The position numbers and the translations under genes are program-made. From NCBI GenBank assembly GCA_033002965.1, contig JAURVB010004912.1, forward strand, positions 1-64,000: a stretch of 64,000 nucleotides of DNA, given 5' to 3'. The notes below the pieces were generated by a model. That model did no database searches and was not told the origin of the DNA. It saw only the letters and a list, made by a program, of their open reading frames with translations. Shown in pieces: positions 13,601-24,970 of the stretch. Each line of letters begins with the position of its first letter. The stretch's first letter is position 1. Origin of the DNA: Piper betle. Its lineage: Eukaryota > Streptophyta > Magnoliopsida > Piperales > Piperaceae.

Positions 13601-14130
13601 GATGGGATTCAAAACTCTCCGACACCCACTCGTTACTGTGTTTAAGAAGATTGGTATAGAAACAACAATAGGCCTGCCTAGTGCAAGGGTTGTTGAGAGA
13701 TGATCTCATGCATTCCACCCTGCCCATGCTTGTAAAAAATGGGCCATTTTTTGTAACTTCCACTGACGACCTTTAATTGTAATAATGAATGAATAAGGAT
13801 GTTTGGAGTTGATGGCAGGTCTATCTGCCTGGCAATCTAGTAGATTCACAGATATGTGTGTTTGGCTGTATCTCAAATAAACCTAGATAAGCTTATATCA
13901 TTCTAAATAGCAAAGTAAGGCTCCTCAGAATTTGTCAAACTTAAGCTTAAAAGTTATGGACTTAACCTTGGAAGCAGATAACATGTTTTTCTTGCCTCTG
14001 GTTGAACACTTGAATATCTACTTTCTAAATATCGTTTGTTGTTTCAGTTTCTGGTGCAGGCTTAACCACTACTATCCAATGTTCTGAATGGGCATTTATG
14101 TTATTTGTGTATTTATTATTGCCTTGGTGA
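10627..14130 (+). CDS. DUF7036-type membrane protein with His/Pro-rich C-terminal region
   Basis: Plant-specific family of unknown function, recognised from DIVASFRLQKPV, STLHLTPSLFGDS and FPGGITVTPQQ. Exons: 10627-10897, 11588-11697, 11768-12139, 12607-13309, 14060-14130, all in phase, about 508 residues. One transmembrane segment lies in exon 1 (VVALVLGAALLLSAVFWLPP), followed by an extracytoplasmic domain. Exon 4 adds a histidine run and a Pro/Ser-rich stretch like hydroxyproline-rich glycoproteins. Exon 5 adds a hydrophobic tail that could be a GPI signal. If the GTAAGT donor at 13310 is not used, the protein ends at 13320. The start is uncertain: MGKPEEEQ, which looks like the family N-terminus, begins at 10667 in a frame one base off, so exon 1 may contain an indel or sequence error in its G-rich part. 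Confidence 0.78.
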
Positions 14131-15444
14131 AATAGAAGGTGAAACAGCTCGTTTCAGAAGGGTTTGCTTCTCTTCGGATCAAAGGATCTTGCATTAAATG
14201 CTTTAAAAGACCAGCTCTTCTAAGGCGGAAATAATTTTGGGGGGTTCAGCTCATGTTTGTTATGTCAAGTGTAAATATGAAAACTCGATGTCCTTAAACT
14301 ACATCTTGTGCTCCTGGTCAAAGCCAAGAAATGGCAGGCCCGTGGTGTACGTATGTTTGCTGCTGTTTTATCTTATTTTCTATTTAGCTGTCCTTTGCGT
14401 TATCACCCATCTTGGAAATTTGGTTTTAAGAAATGACTGCAAGTTTTTCAAGATTATTTGAGTCTACCTCTAGGCATGCTGCACAACCGCACAAGCAATA
14501 TAAAACGGGTAAAGTCGTTTATGTTGTATGTGAGGTTCAGAGTTAGATTTTTGCTTGCTTAGTCAATTTGGGATTCTGTTTCTCTCGATGCTTGTATATT
14601 TATTGGCATATTATTACATTAGCCAACTGATCATGCTGCTACGGCATTTTCGTTTGGCTTATTATAGATTGCAATGGGGAAAAAAGCGACAATTTTTGGA
14701 AAAAACTGATGGTCGTTTACAAGCCAGCGAATCAACCAAATGATTTATCGGTGGTAAACTACTAAATAATTGAGAACGAGGATTGGAGTTGGGCAATGAG
14801 GTTCAACTATTTACCATTGTAGCCAATTACATTAAAGCAAGTGGAGAACGAGCTTACAGTACTTTCAGTCCCAGCTGCCACTCGAGACTTGAGTCATTTT
14901 TCGTTCACAATGCCGTTGCAGAATTCCAATTGGAATGCATTTGCTATTTACGAGTGAAATAAAAACGCTATTATGGATGTGTCTTTCCAATTTATTATAC
15001 GCGCGCGAGAACTTAGCAAATGTGTCGAGAACAGCCGTCACGTTGTAATCACGTCGACATATGTAGGCATTTCCATTGGAGAGGTCAACGAGGTAAAGCT
15101 CGATCAAACTGTCAAGCATCACCAAGACAAGACGGATCACTTGATTCAAGTTTTCAACTGGCATGGTTTTACAGCTTTCTGTTCCAATTAAAATTTGTAC
15201 ACAAGAGAGGATCTCATGGAGATGACTTCCCACTACACCGAGTTGAAAACAAACTTGGGTAGTTGTCTGGTACTTCAAACGGAGTCTCGTTCAAAGCATC
15301 ACCCAGACACATACTAAACACACTACATAAAACTAAAACACAAGCACAGTTACACGTATAGATTAGTTACTGGATAGATTTATTTATTCATCATATTGAT
15401 GGCCGTGGAGTGCTAATTAATCCCATCAAGCCAAGAGGTTCAAG
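14131..15444. other. 3' UTR and intergenic region
   Basis: The first several hundred bases are probably the 3' UTR of the DUF7036 gene. The remainder lies between convergent genes and includes the 3' flank of the first PGIP gene. Short open frames here have no recognisable motifs. Confidence 0.5.
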
Positions 15445-16509
15445 CTACTGGCTGTGGTGGTCGGCATGTTTAAGGCAGGGAGGGAGATCATAAGCACCGC
15501 AGAGGCAAAGGTTATGGGAGAAGCTGCTGCCTTCCAGGTCCGTCCTCCACTTCCCACCCGGCACCTTCCCACACAGTTGGTTGTAGCTCACGTCGAAGTT
15601 CACACTAGCCGGCGGCTGCTCTAGCCTCTTGATCCCGGCGGGGATCTTCCCATATATTTGGTTGTGAGAGATGTCTAGGAGTGTAATCCCTGTCGGGATC
15701 CCTGCCTCGCCGAAATCGAACCAAAACGAGTTCCGCGAAATGTTGATCTCACTCGTCAGCCTCGACGCGTCGAACAGCTGCAAAGCTTCGCCCGAGAACT
15801 TGTTGTTCGAGAGGTAGACGGCTCTGAGCTGGTTGAGGTTGAGGAAAGACGGCGGGACGAAGCCGATGAGGTGGTTGTTGGAGAGGTAGACGTATTCTAG
15901 TTTGGGAAAGCCCCCGGCGACGTCCGGAATGGGGCCGGAGATTTGGTTGCTGCTGAGATCGAGGATGTTGAGGTTGGGGAGGGAGGCGAGGCTGGCCGGG
16001 ATGATGTCGGAGAGGGCGTTGTCTGAGAGGAAGAGGCTCTCGAGCGTCTTGATCTTGCCGAGGGAGCTCGGGATGGGCCCGGAGACTTGGGTTTCGGTGA
16101 TGGAGAGGATACGGAGGCGGCGGAGCTTGACTAGGGCGGAGGGAATGGGGCCTTTGAGCCGAGGTAGCTCTTTGAATCGGAGCTCCTCGAGGCAGGGGAG
16201 GTCGGCCACCTCGTCGGGGATTCTGCCGGTGACCCGGGTCGTGTAGGAGAGGTCGTCGTGCTCTTCAATGGTGACGCCGGAAACGCGGCCATTGGGATTG
16301 CAGTAGACGATGTACCAATGGTCACGGCAGCAATCGGAGTCGGGGCTCCAGAAGGTGAGCACGTCGGGGTTGCCCAAGGCTGCCTTCATCTTGAGCAAGG
16401 TGGCCTTGTCCTCGGCGTTGCAGGCCGGCTCGTCTTGGCTAGCAGCGGTGGTGCAGGTGAGGAGGAGGGGGAGGAGGACGGCGATCAGGACATGAAATGA
16501 GGAAGCCAT
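15445..16509 (-). CDS. PGIP: Polygalacturonase-inhibitor-like LRR protein, copy 1
   Basis: Secreted leucine-rich-repeat protein. PGIPs bind fungal and insect endopolygalacturonases in the cell wall; some relatives (FOR1-like) act in development, so the substrate is inferred. Intronless, 354 residues, slightly longer than the usual 330-340. Signal peptide about 1-23 (LLPLLLTCTTAAS). N-cap cysteines CN and DCC. About ten plant extracellular LRRs of the form NxxSGPIPxxL (for example NQISGPIP, NKFSGEALQLF). C-cap cysteines in LCLCG and PPC. The reading frame is intact. It differs more from copies 2 and 3 than they do from each other. Confidence 0.93.
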   Translation of the reverse strand: MASSFHVLIAVLLPLLLTCTTAASQDEPACNAEDKATLLKMKAALGNPDVLTFWSPDSDCCRDHWYIVYCNPNGRVSGVTIEEHDDLSYTTRVTGRIPDEVADLPCLEELRFKELPRLKGPIPSALVKLRRLRILSITETQVSGPIPSSLGKIKTLESLFLSDNALSDIIPASLASLPNLNILDLSSNQISGPIPDVAGGFPKLEYVYLSNNHLIGFVPPSFLNLNQLRAVYLSNNKFSGEALQLFDASRLTSEINISRNSFWFDFGEAGIPTGITLLDISHNQIYGKIPAGIKRLEQPPASVNFDVSYNQLCGKVPGGKWRTDLEGSSFSHNLCLCGAYDLPPCLKHADHHSQ

Positions 16510-16583
16510 TGTTTGGGAGCTGGCTCAGATTAGACTAGCTTTGATCGGGTTTTTGGCGGGGAAGACAGCGTGCATGGCCATGG

Positions 16584-16593
16584 TATATATAAT
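16584..16593 (-). promoter_or_regulatory. Candidate TATA box of PGIP copy 1
   Basis: The minus strand reads ATTATATATA about 75-85 bp upstream of the start codon, a typical plant distance when the 5' UTR is short. Confidence 0.55.
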
Positions 16594-17820
16594 GCAAACT
16601 CCCATTTTAATATTTATTGTAAAAGAATTATTTTCTTTTGAGGAATAGAATAATTAGTTGCGTCATTTCTTTGTAGGGGTGTGTTCATGATCAAAAGCTC
16701 TGTGCATGGTATAATCTAATCACATATTGACAGCAATGAAATTAATCTAGAAGCATAATTTTAACTTCTTATTTGTTTTATCAGCTTCATACATGTTTGA
16801 AGTAAAGGCTAGAGCTCAAGTGCATAAAATTGATCCTGATTGATTGATTGATACCAAGTCAATATTGAGCTTATTCTTTAAACAAGAAAAGAAAGAAGGA
16901 TTTTAAAAGGAAAAGTAAGGCACCGGCGTGTGCTAATTTAATATATAATAAGATACTACTCACGTTGTCACGTGTTTGATTGGTTTAGAATTATCATAAT
17001 TAAACTTGTGCTGCAACTATTTTCTATACATACATACATACAATAGTATTACTTGCAAATAAATAGTTATTATTTTAACAGCTCATACTCTTGTATCAAC
17101 TATACTTAATATAAGCTTTTAAATTTTGAAATGGTTGGATGATAAAAATAATTTTGTTAAAATTATAAAAAATTCAGTCATGTGATATAGATAAATAATT
17201 AAAATTTTATATTGCTGGTATTCTTAACTCAGCCCTTTCTCTACAACAAGTAGCTTCGTCCAACTTGAGCACATTATTATTATTATTATCCTCTCAGGAC
17301 ACGAACTTGTATGAACCGTGATGAAGTCTGATCACCATATCCATCGGCCACCGGCTTTGGACAAGTTGAAGCATATTAACCGGGGAAAATGTTAGTCACG
17401 TTTTTTTCTAGTGAACATATTGTAGTGCCCATTTGTTTCTTCGAATTGCTTAATTAATACCCACTTAATTTTTTTAAGTGGCGTAATCAGACCCACATGC
17501 CCTCCACCAAACATCTAGCCATCGGGGAATAGATCTTAAATTAGTGGTACTGTTCATATATTGATTCATTATGTAATTAAATTATCCGAACATGTATTTC
17601 GTCTCCTGTTCGGGACGTATTTGGGGATACATCGAATAAGGACGGTTGATTATACTCATTCAAAGGATGAACGTGTCTCTCCCTAACTGCGTCCCTCGGG
17701 GGTGCACATAATACTCATGCGAAGGATGAACGCGTCTGCCTGTTCGGGACTCGTGTTCTTGTATGGTGATTAAATTTATAAAATTATAGTTGTTGTTGGT
17801 GGGTTAATTGTAGTCATAGT
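16594..17820. other. Upstream region of PGIP copy 1
   Basis: AT-rich promoter-side sequence. The part at about 17490-17583 (CCTCCACCAAACATC) is similar to 27940-28020 upstream of PGIP copy 2, showing that the duplicated unit includes promoter sequence. Confidence 0.6.
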
Positions 17821-18282
17821 TAGGGCTTTTAATTGAGTGAGTCAGCTCGTAAGTATTTAACGTTCGGCTCGGTTCGGCTTGATTCGACTCGAAATTTGAT
17901 ATTTAAATGCTCTGATTCGAACTTGACTTAAACTCAAATTTTACGAGCCGAGCTTGGGTAAAGACGTGTTCGACTCGACTCAACTCCGTTATAACTCGAA
18001 CTCGACTTATAATTTGACTCGAACTCGATTCGATAAAATATTATAATAATATAGTATTTATATTATATTATATTATATATATATATATATATACATATAA
18101 TATAATAATAAAGAAGTGAGATAGTTGAGATGGAAGGTATTAAAATGGATGACCTTAAGGTTACGGGTTCAATGTAAGGTTCGAGTTCAAACAAATAAAA
18201 GATATTCAAGTCGAATTTGAGCATGTATCGAACTATTCGAGCTGAGTTCGAACACAAGTCGCTCGTTCGTTTAGCAGCCCTA
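17821..18282. repeat. TA-flanked repeat with inverted ends and tRNA-like core
   Basis: Ends are TAGGGCTTTTAATTGAGTGAG on the left (first 20 bases diagnostic) and TTTAGCAGCCCTA on the right, imperfect inverted repeats. The body is built of repeated CGACTCGAACTCG-like units and an AT tract. The segment 18115-18177 resembles a tRNA: a box-A-like GATAGTTGAGATGG and a box-B-like GGGTTCAATG about 35 bases later. Related copies are at 19000-20417 and 48818-49563. Confidence 0.6.
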
Positions 18283-18544
18283 ATCATGTTAGGAAACAGC
18301 TCAGGCACACTGTAATCGAAAACTTTCAAGTAATTAAACATGGATCGATTTTGGGAAAGAAGCATTGTTATTTATTTGAAAACAATATAGTCTATACTTA
18401 CACAAGCATATTCTAGTGGAGGGCAGAACAAAATCCTAAAATCAAACTATTGACACATCAACATTTTATGCAGCTAGCTAGTTGAAGATAGCTAGTATTA
18501 CTTACATGAATATAAGAATGTCCTTGCCCATGAGCCATGCTCGG

Positions 18545-19002
18545 CTAGGGGTAAGCAATTATTCCAAACCAGCAAAATTGAACTGTCTAACTAGTGTTCA
18601 GTGGTCTGATTCTGGAACCAAAGAGCACCCGATCTCGCCACCAAACGGAATCGAAACCGATTGAAAATTTTCGGTAGGTTTGGCAAAGCTCTAAAAACCG
18701 AAATTCTGATAAATTTAATAAAATTGATTATATTTTTGATAATAAATTAAATATTAACTTGATTTAATCATCATAATTATATTAAAAAATATTCTATACA
18801 TAGATATTATATTAAATATCTCAAATAAATTATAAATAAATTAAATAAGCTAATATTAACCCACATGAAACATAAATATTAAGGTTTATTTTTTTTGGTA
18901 TTTCGGTTGATTTCGGCTCCGTCGGTTCTAAACCAAAATTATTTTTATTGGATTCCATTCGATCAACTACTTTTGTTTGAACTGAAGTATGCTCACCCCT
19001 AG
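18545..19002. mobile_element. Small TIR element, hAT-like ends
   Basis: Terminal inverted repeats CTAGGGGTAAGCA and TGCTCACCCCTAG bound a 458-bp AT-rich sequence that has no coding capacity. The ends resemble a common plant non-autonomous hAT pattern. I see no clear target duplication, and its right end overlaps the next repeat. Confidence 0.55.
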
Positions 19003-19214
19003 GGTTGCTAATTGAGTGAGCCAACTAGTGGGTATTTAGCATTCGGCTCTGCTTGACTCAACTCGAAACTCGACATTTAAATGCTCGAGCTCAAATTCGA
19101 CTCAAAGACAAATCTTACGAGCCAAGCTTGAGCAAGGTCGTGTCCGACTTGACTCGACTCGATTATAACTCGAACTGACTCGATAAAATAGTATAATTTT
19201 TATATTATATTACA

Positions 19215-19215
<1 letters not shown>

Positions 19216-19264
<49 letters not shown>
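19216..19264. repeat. (AT)n microsatellite
   Basis: Uninterrupted AT dinucleotides inside the TA-flanked repeat. Confidence 0.95.
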
Positions 19265-19273
<9 letters not shown>

Positions 19274-19344
19274 TACACACACACAATATAATAACAAAGA
19301 AATGAGATAGTCGAAATGGTAAGCATAGTATGTATGTTCAAAAC

Positions 19345-20311
19345 CATGGTTGCAAAAATTAGAATCGGAATCGGTTTTCGAGGGAGTCGGAGTCGGAGTC
19401 AGAGTTGGAATTGGAATCGGTCTAAATCGGACAGGAATCGGTTCAGTTGAATCGGTCTAATCGATTATATATAATAATTTGACAATTCAGAACATAAATA
19501 TATAAAAATTAGGTATTGATGCTATTTTGATATTATTGTGTGTATTATAGTTTATGATATTTTTTAAATATTTTTTAAGATTTTTTTAATTATTTGGAAT
19601 TAATTATTATTTTTGACTCGAGTCGGTGTCGAGTTAACTTTTAATTACGAGAATGCCACCCTCCTTCACCCCAGCCACTAGCACCGGCGCCCTGCCCCAC
19701 CTCCCCCCGCCGACCCCGCACTGCCAGGCCTCCCCCGCCTGGCCCCGCCCTGCTCGGCCTCACCGTGTTGGCCCTGCCCCGCTCGGCCTCACCCTGTTGG
19801 CCCCGCCCCGCCCGGCCTCACCCTGCCAGCCCCGCCCCGCCAGGCCTCACCCAGCCGGCCCCGCCCCGCCTGGCCTCACCTTGCCAACCCTGCCTTACCG
19901 AGTCCCCCTTCTTTGCGCCTCTGCCCCGCCCCGCCACCCTCGTCTTGTCGGAGGCAAGGTCGGAGCTGAGGTCGGAGGCGAGGAAGTGCGGCAGAGGGCG
20001 GAAGCGCAGCGGCGACGTGGGGGAGATGGGTAATTTTAGGTTTTTAAAATTAAAATTCTAATTTTACCCATACTTAAATAATTTAATAAATATCGTACCT
20101 AAGGTATGTTACTCATTTACCCAATAAACAGATTCTTCCTGATTTACCCCGATTCCGAATCAGATTTAAATCGGTCGGAATTAGAGTAAATCGGCCAATT
20201 TGGATGCCAATTCGGGGCCGACCGATTTGGCCCCAAAATCGAATCGAAACGCTGCTGATCCGATTTTAATCGGCCGATTCCACTTGGAATTGGCCAATTC
20301 GTGCATCCATG
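19345..20311 (+). mobile_element. hAT-type non-autonomous element 1
   Basis: 967 bp with ends CATGGTTGCA...TGCATCCATG and a perfect 8-bp target duplication TTCAAAAC at 19337-19344 and 20312-20319. An 8-bp duplication with CA...TG ends is typical of hAT elements. Both ends carry tandem GGAATC/ATCGG hexamer-like repeats, a likely subterminal transposase-binding array. The middle has the dyad cassette (19613-19660) and then a C-rich block (19665-19950) of GCCCCGCC-type repeats. The block has an open frame, but it is low-complexity Pro/Ala/Arg, so I do not call it a gene. Confidence 0.88.
19613..19660 (+). promoter_or_regulatory. Dyad cassette in hAT element 1
   Basis: TTGACTCGA (19613-19621), 7-bp spacer, TCGAGTTAA (19629-19637, one mismatch to the dyad), 17 bases, then GCCACC at 19655. 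Confidence 0.7.
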
Positions 20312-20417
20312 TTCAAAACTCGTTCGATTTCGAGTCAAGTTCAAATAAGTTTCGAACTATTCGAGCTGAGTACGAATACAAGTTGAGCTCGGCTCGCTTG
20401 CTCGACTAGCACCCCTA

Positions 20418-21431
20418 TTCACCCTTATGCTCGGCCGTCTGCCAAATTTGCTTTGTTATTGTTTTCCTACTTTTTAACAGATCACCCGGCCGACCCATCC
20501 TAAAATTTGGATGCATCAGATACATCACTCATGAGATTCTGAGACCTTGGGAAGTAAAAATCGGACAGATCAGAAACTCGTAGGGCATTGTTATCTCCTC
20601 ACCTTCGCTGAGAACTTTATCCACTGTCGATCAGCTTGTTTGAATCTCATGCATCATCTGATGACCAGCAGCAAGCCGGAAATTTTAGTCACGTTGTTAT
20701 TTAGTTTCGATATAAGAAAATAATTTTTCCGCTCCCACATGCACAAATTTTTTTTATTTGATTACGAATCTATTCTTATTAATAAAATAAGAATTTAATA
20801 CTAGTCTATGATTAAAAATAAAAAAATTAATTATTCAAAATATATAAAAATAATAATGTTAATAATAATACTTCTTACTAATAAGATTCAATTAATTTGT
20901 TTTAAAAAATATGATAAAAAAATAAAATTATTATAGCATATCTTATCATATAATTAAAATCTATATTAAAAGTTAATTACAGTGTGTAAGATATTAAATA
21001 TGTATAATTTATCACCTTATTTATTTGTTATACAAGTTTCACATAACTCTGACATTTTGCCTAATTATTAATTAGCTACTCCTCTTAAGGTGCATGAATA
21101 GACTAATGATTTATAGAAAAATTTAATATTGATTTTACGTCTTCCGGTGACATGTGCTAATTTAATTGTTTATGGGATAAATGAAGAGCCAACCAACGGC
21201 CCCATATTGTGTTGAACTTTTGACACAGTTTCGTAGTCGAGCTTCCCTAAGCAGGGACATTGTAATTGTTTAATTAGCTCTTATCCCATTCTTGATCCCT
21301 TTACATTAACATCTAAAAAAATTAAATCAATATCAAATGTATTAGAATAATTTGTTTGAAATAATTTTTATATAAATATAATAATAATTAATAACAGTAC
21401 TCTCTATGATGGATTTAAAAATAAGGCATTA
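20418..21431. repeat. Duplicated PGIP spacer, left copy part 1
   Basis: Similar to 28034-29160 (for example GTCTGCCAAATTT, ACTTTTTAAC, GATCACCCGGCCG, TGACATGTGCTAATTTAATTG and CCCCATATTGTGTTGAAC). It is the spacer between PGIP copies 1 and 2. No gene seen. Confidence 0.8.
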
Positions 21432-24378
21432 TGTAAAACCCACGATTCGAGTTAGGGTTTTATATTCAGAATCAGTCGGGTCGACTGTTATTTTTTCCGA
21501 GTTGAGTCAATTTCAGGACACGTGTACCGAGCCGATGCCAGTCGCGTATATGAGCTATGAGGGTCATGCGTACCTAAGTATATAATGATAACATCATGAA
21601 CACAGCAGAACAGAATGAGTTATCAGATATATGAGAGTATGCCGGTCATTTTTTTATTATTTTATATATAGTGGATCATAGAATCAGTATTAGGTCGTTA
21701 CCGCGTTAGGATGCGTTCGGGCAGTCTGGGTGGGTTGTTAATCATAGAGCATATCATTATAATGTTGTGGTGTTGTTTGATTTTACGGGATTTTTCCCGA
21801 TTTTTATGAATTTTTTTAGGATTTAATACGACTTAGTTATTATACTTGTCTCGAGCCGGAGACGGGTCAAGTAATATTTACGAGTTTGCCACCACTCACA
21901 CCCCCGACCTTTTCTCCCCCACGCCCAAGCCCTCGTGCCGCGCCGCCCCTGTTCGCGCGCCACCGCCGCCGCTGTCGGCGCCGCCCGGCCGTCGACCGAC
22001 GCCGCCCAGCTCGGCGACGCCGTTGCAGTGCTTCCCCGACCAGGTCCAGCCCCCGTCGGACCGCCGCGACGCGAGGAAGCCACGCCGCGACGCCGCGCCC
22101 GCGTTGCGCTTCCGTCACCGATTCCGCCGCCGGCGACCAGCGCCGCCGCGATCGGTCACTCGCCTCAGCACCCTCAGCCTTCCAGCGACCTTCCCCGACC
22201 GGAACGGAGGGCATCGCCGCCCTGGCCGGCCGGATTTAGCGACCCAACGCCGCCGCTCTGTTTTATGCATTTTCCGGCGAGCCGCCAACTCCGTTGGCCG
22301 TGTCGACCTCGTAGATGAGTCGGGCTCGCCGAGCCGGTTCCGAGGGTACCCAACACGACCACTTTCCGACCAGTAGACGCCGCCGGCAATTGTCGCCGGA
22401 AAACCACCGGAAGTCGCCGGAAAACCGCCGGAAAAATCGGAATTTCTGGGATTCGCCGAAATTCATCGGATCTTCCGCGGGGCTCACCCAGTGGAGCCCG
22501 ATCGAGCTTCGGACGCCGATGAGCGCCAAATTTGAGCTCCGAGACGCGCGACGGAACCCTAGCCGTCGCCGATTGCCGACGATGTGAGGTATAATTACCT
22601 CCGATTGATTTATTTAAAATTGATGATAATTGTTAGCATAACATGCTAGGGTTGATTAATTATCATGATTAATGTCTTGATCATGAATAAAGTAAAGATG
22701 TGCATGATGAGATTGTTAGTGAATGAATAGTAAGTGATCTAATGAGATAGATCGAGTCTCAGCATGATAAGTGATCATGAGATAACTTAGAAAAACACCG
22801 TAAAATTGGTATGAATAGGACGAGTTAGGAGTATTTACTTTTATGATTATTTGATTGGTCATTGTGATGGATGATGATGGTGTTGTGTGTGATTCATTGA
22901 TTTTGATGCATCATGTAGTTAGTGGGTGTTAGTATTTAGTTTTGATGTGTAGGTACGGAGTAGGAGCTCGCCGCCTAGGCGCGATGACACGCTTGGAGCT
23001 TCTACCAGGTCCGTTTAGGACTCGTCTGTTTTAATCTTTTCTATTGTATGTTTGATTTATTGTCTGCAGGACGGGTTAAGTGGCATTTTATCGGATCCCA
23101 CTTAACTCGGGCCATTTAATCGAACATTTTCTGGATTAATAACCCCTCGAGGATGAGATCCCTCGAGGTTGATTTCGAAAACAAGATCCACCAAAAGTTG
23201 CCTTCGGGCCTATTATGTAACTCCCTACCCAAGCCTATATATATATAGTTTTCGTGTTTCTGTGAGACGAGAGATGGAGAAATCGACTGCACGTACCATG
23301 CAGAGGATGCTGTGACAGTCAAAGCGGGCTCTGGATTAGTGCCAGCGGACTGTTCCATTCCCGAGGGATCCTGATAACTCCGCGTTTGAGTTCCTCACAC
23401 CAGGAGAACGTGGAGGTTTACGGGTACTGTTTAGTACAGCGCATGTCCGGACTTGTGGTTCAAAGGGTACTAAAGGCGACTGCCTGAGAGTACTCGGCCT
23501 TCGTGCTCAAGGCCAGGAGAAATATGGAGGTAAGGAGAGGGCTTAGGATAAAGTTTCACGAGAAGTACTGAAAAAGAAGTGCCGAGAGCGGCATAGTACC
23601 AGCAGCAGATCAGTAAGTTCGGGATGCTACCGAGTCTGCAGCCCAGTGGCTCCTCAGTAGTGCCCTTCAGAGTGTTCACGTGGAGTATATGCTGTTTTCT
23701 TTCATATGAGAGTTTGCTCTCATAGCCAGTTTGTTATAGTTATTTTATTTTCCGGACCAGTAACACTTGTTACTGACGTGTTTTTATACTATATGTAGGT
23801 AATAATCACGAGTTGGAGGAGCCAGCTTGGACGGAGGAGCAATGAGGTCTTGTACACACACATGTTAAATTTCTGAATGTTTAATATTGTATTATTATGT
23901 TATTATATTGTGAATGACATGAGTAAATGTTTGAGCATGTTGATATGATGTGAATGAAATGCTAAGACACGATAATAGAATGCAAAAATATGATCAGAGT
24001 TGAGCAGCGGAAGCGTAGTGGGTTGAGACCCGAGCTTCAAAATGAATACATTATAAATGAGATTTTGTGTGATTGTTAATGCATGCCGATATATTTGTAT
24101 ATATATTATTTTGACAGGGTGGGCCCATAATTGCACTTTTAGGGGAGACCCTGTTAGTTTTACTTCAGAATTTTTATCGATTTTGCTCGTAATTGTGATG
24201 GTGTGAAATTTAATTTGCATGTCATTCATGTAGTACCATGTTAGGATTTTGTGCATGCATTCATTCATGACAGATCGTATCTTCATCTTAAGACGCCGAG
24301 ATTGGATCCGCACGAGTTAGGTTCGTGTTAGCCAACCTAACCGGGGCCTGTAACATGCCGGTTTGGTTCACGAGCGTG
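21432..24378 (+). mobile_element. Solo-LTR-like element A, 3' end clipped
   Basis: Begins TGTAAAACCCACGATTCGAG and is collinear over about 2.9 kb with element B (29692-32553). There is no internal domain between two copies, so it behaves as a solo LTR of a long-LTR retrotransposon, possibly a Ty3/gypsy chromovirus. The last ~20 bases present in B, together with some flanking DNA, are missing here. It contains a C-rich block (about 21900-22300), the dyad cassette, conserved GTACGGAGTAGGAGCTCGCC near 22953, and a terminal block with GGGTGGGCCCATAATTGCAC. Confidence 0.8.
21846..21893 (+). promoter_or_regulatory. Dyad cassette in LTR A
   Basis: TTGTCTCGA, 7-bp spacer, ACGGGTCAA (ending 21870), 17 bases, then GCCACC at 21888. 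Three positions differ from the consensus arms. Confidence 0.6.
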
Positions 24379-24970
24379 GCAGTTTTGACAAGGACATAGG
24401 ATATAATGCACTTGTGACTGGGTTTTTTTTCAACGTCTTAGTATCCAACCTAGCTTTCATAAATTTAGAAAATATTCCTTTCCCAAAAAGCCACACGTAT
24501 ATAATGGAGTTTTCACACTTAATATAATTCTTTTTGTATGAAAAAATAAACACCTAAAATCATTGAAACAAAAAAAAAAAAAGCTTTTGCCCTCCACAAG
24601 AGATGGAGTATATGGGTACACCCGTGTGAAAAATAATAACTAATGAAATAAGTAAAAAAAATATCCATATATATATTATGGTAATATAATGTGTAAATTA
24701 TAATGTTACTGATATATATACATTTGAAACATTATCCAATAATTTTTATAATTATATTATAGACATTACCTTACCCCGAATAGAAACCCATGCCAATCTT
24801 AATGTTACCCCACATTTTATCGCGGGCAAGAGTAATATATCTTTTGTATGTCGTAAAGTTGTGAGCCTATAATTATTGAGGCAAGAAAGCTTCCGCTACT
24901 AATTAAACAGCTGGTTCCATTAAAACATATTACAATCAACCCTAAGCTCTCACCCAAGCTGGTCTTATTA
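24379..24970. repeat. Duplicated PGIP spacer, left copy part 2
   Basis: Continues the spacer after LTR A. Similar to 29190-29690 and 32559-32670 (for example AGTTTTGACAAGGACATA, and CTAAGCTCTC...CAAGCTGGTCTTATTATA). It includes the uninterrupted equivalent of the LTR B target at about 24855-24875. Confidence 0.8.

Larger units (their letters stand above)
19000..20417. repeat. Second copy of the TA-flanked tRNA-like repeat, split by a hAT element
   Basis: Begins TAGGGTTGCTAATTGAGTGA and ends TAGCACCCCTA, with the same CGACTCGAAC-type body as 17821-18282. A 49-bp (AT)n tract occupies 19216-19264. The tRNA-like stretch (GAGATAGTCGAAATGG at about 19304) is followed by the hAT element inserted at 19345. 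Confidence 0.6.

Noticed and set aside
16131..16500. Plus-strand frames opposite PGIP copy 1 and similar frames opposite the other PGIP genes
   Set aside because: High GC at third positions removes stops on the opposite strand. The minus-strand proteins have clear signal peptides, LRRs and cysteine caps.
19653..20033. Proline-rich open frame starting at the ATGCCACC of hAT element 1
   Set aside because: The ATG context is conserved in three elements, but the downstream frame diverges in sequence and length, and it is lost in hAT 3. I kept only the nucleotide cassette as a signal.
21846..22587. Open frames in the C-rich part of LTR A and the matching part of LTR B
   Set aside because: The frames are not preserved between A, B and C, and they disagree in length and composition. 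They are better explained as non-coding LTR sequence.
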